Assembly: GCA_966112985.1 (NCBI GenBank) | Contig: CBHWET010000076.1 | Location: 1-15,558, forward strand | Source of the DNA: CBHWET01 sp966112985 | GTDB taxonomy: Bacteria; Verrucomicrobiota; Verrucomicrobiia; Limisphaerales; JACDHS01 | Reading direction: 5' to 3' | Length of the DNA stretch: 15,558 nt | The notes under the pieces: generated by a model | The model's database searches: none | Seen by the model: the letters and a program-made list of their open reading frames with translations, nothing else | What the model was told of the DNA's origin: nothing | In this document: piece after piece, positions 13,904 to 15,558 of the stretch | Layout of the letters: every line of letters begins with the position of its first letter | Position numbering within the stretch: the stretch's first letter is position 1 | Position numbers and translations under genes: made by a program

Positions 13904-14103
13904 TGACGAATTTCGGCGGTTTTCATTCTCCACGGACAGAAAAAAGGCTCTGACGGGTTCTACATTCAGGAATTTCAGCGTTATTAAGATAAGCAGGTTC
14001 CGATTGGGTCATCGAGATTCAAAATGCTTATCCATCCTGCTGATGAGCGGTCGGATGTTCTTTGCATCATTCAATCACGCCGCTTGATCACAGGTGATTC
14101 TAG
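13904..14103 (+). other. Leader region of the organophosphate transporter gene
   Basis: This 200-bp gene-free stretch follows the palindrome array. GATAAGCA (13988-13995) and TGCTTATC (14025-14032) form a perfect 8-bp inverted repeat. AGCAGG inside the left arm can pair instead with CCTGCT (14036-14041), giving two mutually exclusive stems. AATCAC (14073-14078) can pair with GTGATT (14094-14099), which overlaps the only Shine-Dalgarno-like sequence, AGGTG (14092-14096), seven bases before the transporter ATG. A structured, possibly regulated leader is an inference; no known riboswitch was recognised. Confidence 0.35.
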
Positions 14104-15438
14104 ATGTTGACGCCATCCTCCGGTTCAGGCTCTCTATCCGGGTTGAATTCCACCGCCGACGTTTCGAAAACAACGACGTTCTCCTCCCACCAGAAACTGG
14201 TGCTTTGGGTGTTGTGGCTGACGTACGGCTCGCTTTACTTCTGCCGTAATAATCTCGGTATCGCGCTCCCGGGATTGCAAGCGGAATTGGGCTACACGAA
14301 AGCGCAGATGGGGACTGTGCTGATGTCGCTAAAGCTCGCCTATGGGCTCGGACAATTCATTAATGGACAACTCGCCGAACGTTTCCGTCCGCGGACACTG
14401 CTTGCCATCGGCTTATTTGGAACGGCCTTTCTGAACGTCCTCTTCGGATGGGCAACGTCACTTTACTTTCTGACCTTTGTGTGGGCTTGTAACGGTTATG
14501 TGCAGGCACTTGGCTGGCCCCCAACGATGCGGACGGCGGCCAATTGGTTTCCTGCCGAGCAGCGAGGTCGTGCGATTTCGATTATCGGGACCGGTTATCA
14601 ATTATGCGGTGCCCTTGTGTTTGTTGTGGCGGGCTGGGCGGCGGAGAAATTTGGATGGCGGGGCGCATTATACATTCCCGCGGTATTGGTGAGCGCGAGC
14701 GCCGTTCATATGTTGTTCTTTCTCAAAGATTCACCCAGAAGGGATCCGGCCCACGAAGTATCAGCGCAGTTGCCACCGATTCATTCGAGAACGGTTAGTC
14801 AAAATTTGATTTTAACCCTTTCCAATCCTGCGCTTTGGTTGGTCGCCCTCGCATTATGCTTGTTAGACGCGTGCCGGTATGGCTTTACGGATTGGGGAGT
14901 GAGTCATTTGAAAGAGGTCCAACACGGGACAATCAGTTCGGCGGCGTTTACCTACGCAATGCTTCCGTTCGGTGGAATTTGCGGAACGATCGCAGCAGGC
15001 TGGATGACGGACAAGCTGTTTGGCGGCAGGCCGGCTCCGGCGATTTCCATTTTGCTGTTCTCACTCGGCATCGCGACATTGGTCTACGATCATGTGATCA
15101 GGATGGGCGTAGGAGCGTCGATGTTGAGCCTGTTTGTCGTCGGTTTCTGTATTTATGGGCCTCAAGTGTTGCTGGTCGGGACGCTTCCGGTTGACATCGC
15201 TCGAGGAGGAACAGCGGCAGCAGCAGCCGGGTTTGTGAATTTCATGGGCGGCATGGGATCAGCCCTCGGTGATAAGGTAACTGGGCACCTCGCGCAGGAT
15301 TATGGTTGGACTTTTGCGGTGCGATTCTGGTCGGCCTGCGGCTTCGTCGCGGCACTAGTTATCGCTTGCTTGTGGAATGCGGGAACGAGACGCGATGGAG
15401 CATTGTCGGCCGCGGGGTCGAACGTTCCGCAGAAATAA
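14104..15438 (+). CDS. OPA-family MFS transporter (organophosphate:phosphate antiporter, GlpT/UhpT-like)
   Basis: This 444-residue inner-membrane protein with about twelve hydrophobic segments probably exchanges a sugar phosphate or glycerol-3-phosphate for inorganic phosphate. The N-terminus has about 30 polar residues before helix 1. The family signature in helix 1, YFCRNNLGIALP (45-56), places Arg48 where GlpT has Arg45. In the second half, DACRYGFTDWGVSHLKE (255-271) matches the GlpT RYG-DW-YLKE segment and places Arg258 where GlpT has Arg269. Both phosphate-binding arginines are therefore kept. The GWPP segment (137-140) and FVNFMGGMGSALGDKVTGHLAQDYGW near the C-terminus also fit the OPA family. 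The substrate (glycerol-3-phosphate, hexose phosphate or phosphoglycerate) cannot be decided. The start is supported by AGGTG seven bases upstream. It lies 200 bp after the palindrome array and converges with a membrane protein gene 25 bp beyond its stop codon. Confidence 0.88.
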   Translation: MLTPSSGSGSLSGLNSTADVSKTTTFSSHQKLVLWVLWLTYGSLYFCRNNLGIALPGLQAELGYTKAQMGTVLMSLKLAYGLGQFINGQLAERFRPRTLLAIGLFGTAFLNVLFGWATSLYFLTFVWACNGYVQALGWPPTMRTAANWFPAEQRGRAISIIGTGYQLCGALVFVVAGWAAEKFGWRGALYIPAVLVSASAVHMLFFLKDSPRRDPAHEVSAQLPPIHSRTVSQNLILTLSNPALWLVALALCLLDACRYGFTDWGVSHLKEVQHGTISSAAFTYAMLPFGGICGTIAAGWMTDKLFGGRPAPAISILLFSLGIATLVYDHVIRMGVGASMLSLFVVGFCIYGPQVLLVGTLPVDIARGGTAAAAAGFVNFMGGMGSALGDKVTGHLAQDYGWTFAVRFWSACGFVAALVIACLWNAGTRRDGALSAAGSNVPQK

Positions 15439-15463
15439 CGGCAGTACCTACGTCGGAGACGGG

Positions 15464-15558
15464 TTACTCTTCCTGTTTAGCGTTCCAGACAAATAGCGGA
15501 AGAATTAAAGCAAACACCGTGGCGATCACCCAAAAATGACCAACCGCGGTGAAATCGT
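15464..15558 (-). CDS. C-terminal 30 residues of a membrane protein (cut by the window edge)
   Basis: On the minus strand an open frame enters from the right edge and stops with TAA at 15464-15466. Its last 30 residues comprise a strongly hydrophobic helix (HFWVIATVFALILPLFVW) followed by a short polar tail NAKQEE, the usual end of a multi-pass inner-membrane protein. The reading frame is too short to assign a family; a second transporter would fit the neighbourhood but is a guess. It converges on the OPA transporter gene, leaving a 25-bp gap without an evident terminator. Confidence 0.6.
   Translation of the reverse strand, partial: DFTAVGHFWVIATVFALILPLFVWNAKQEE

Noticed and set aside
13904..13944. 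A tenth palindrome unit at the expected centre 13936.5
   Set aside because: Only a GAAAAA on the right side fits; the left arm is not recognisable, so the array is counted as nine.

Overview
The window looks like a bacterial chromosome segment, most likely from a Verrucomicrobiota-type organism. That placement is an inference from gene content, sparse Shine-Dalgarno sequences, secreted multidomain glycoside hydrolases beside sugar-acid catabolism genes, a diphosphate-type phosphofructokinase, and several kinds of short intergenic repeats. No rRNA, tRNA, CRISPR array, transposase or phage gene is visible.

Left part (1-7306): the 5' portion of a diphosphate-dependent phosphofructokinase gene and a secreted 981-residue glycoside hydrolase-like protein lie on the minus strand. 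Divergent from them is a plus-strand hexuronate/aldonate set: an ExuT-like MFS transporter, an SDR oxidoreductase and mannonate dehydratase (UxuA). A reasonable reading is that the secreted enzymes release uronic acids, the transporter imports them, the SDR reduces fructuronate to mannonate, and UxuA makes 2-keto-3-deoxygluconate. Uronate isomerase, KDG kinase and KDPG aldolase are not in the window. A 33-bp-arm inverted repeat separates the SDR gene from uxuA. A 12-bp dyad, TGACGTT(C/G)GTCA, occurs both before the phosphofructokinase gene and in the divergent control region.

Middle (7307-13308): a minus-strand run comprises rpmE (L31), a strong hairpin terminator, prfA (RF1), a HAD phosphatase overlapping or coupled to prfA, a second hairpin terminator, fabD, and a secreted GH2-type enzyme. 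The GH2 gene meets uxuA tail to tail with no base between the two stop codons. The short gaps hold 7-bp-period (GAACNNN) and 8-bp-period (CAAAGNNN) mini-repeats.

Right part (13309-15558): a 795-bp gene-free stretch between rpmE and a divergent OPA-family organophosphate transporter carries the most striking object in the window. It is an array of nine palindromes of the form TTTCCC-N4-GGGAAA, whose centres are exactly 41 bp apart. The spacers carry a second, phased, partly conserved core (GGACGGTCC) flanked by A/T tracts. It is neither coding (41 is not a multiple of 3) nor CRISPR-like. The window ends in the C-terminus of a membrane protein on the minus strand.
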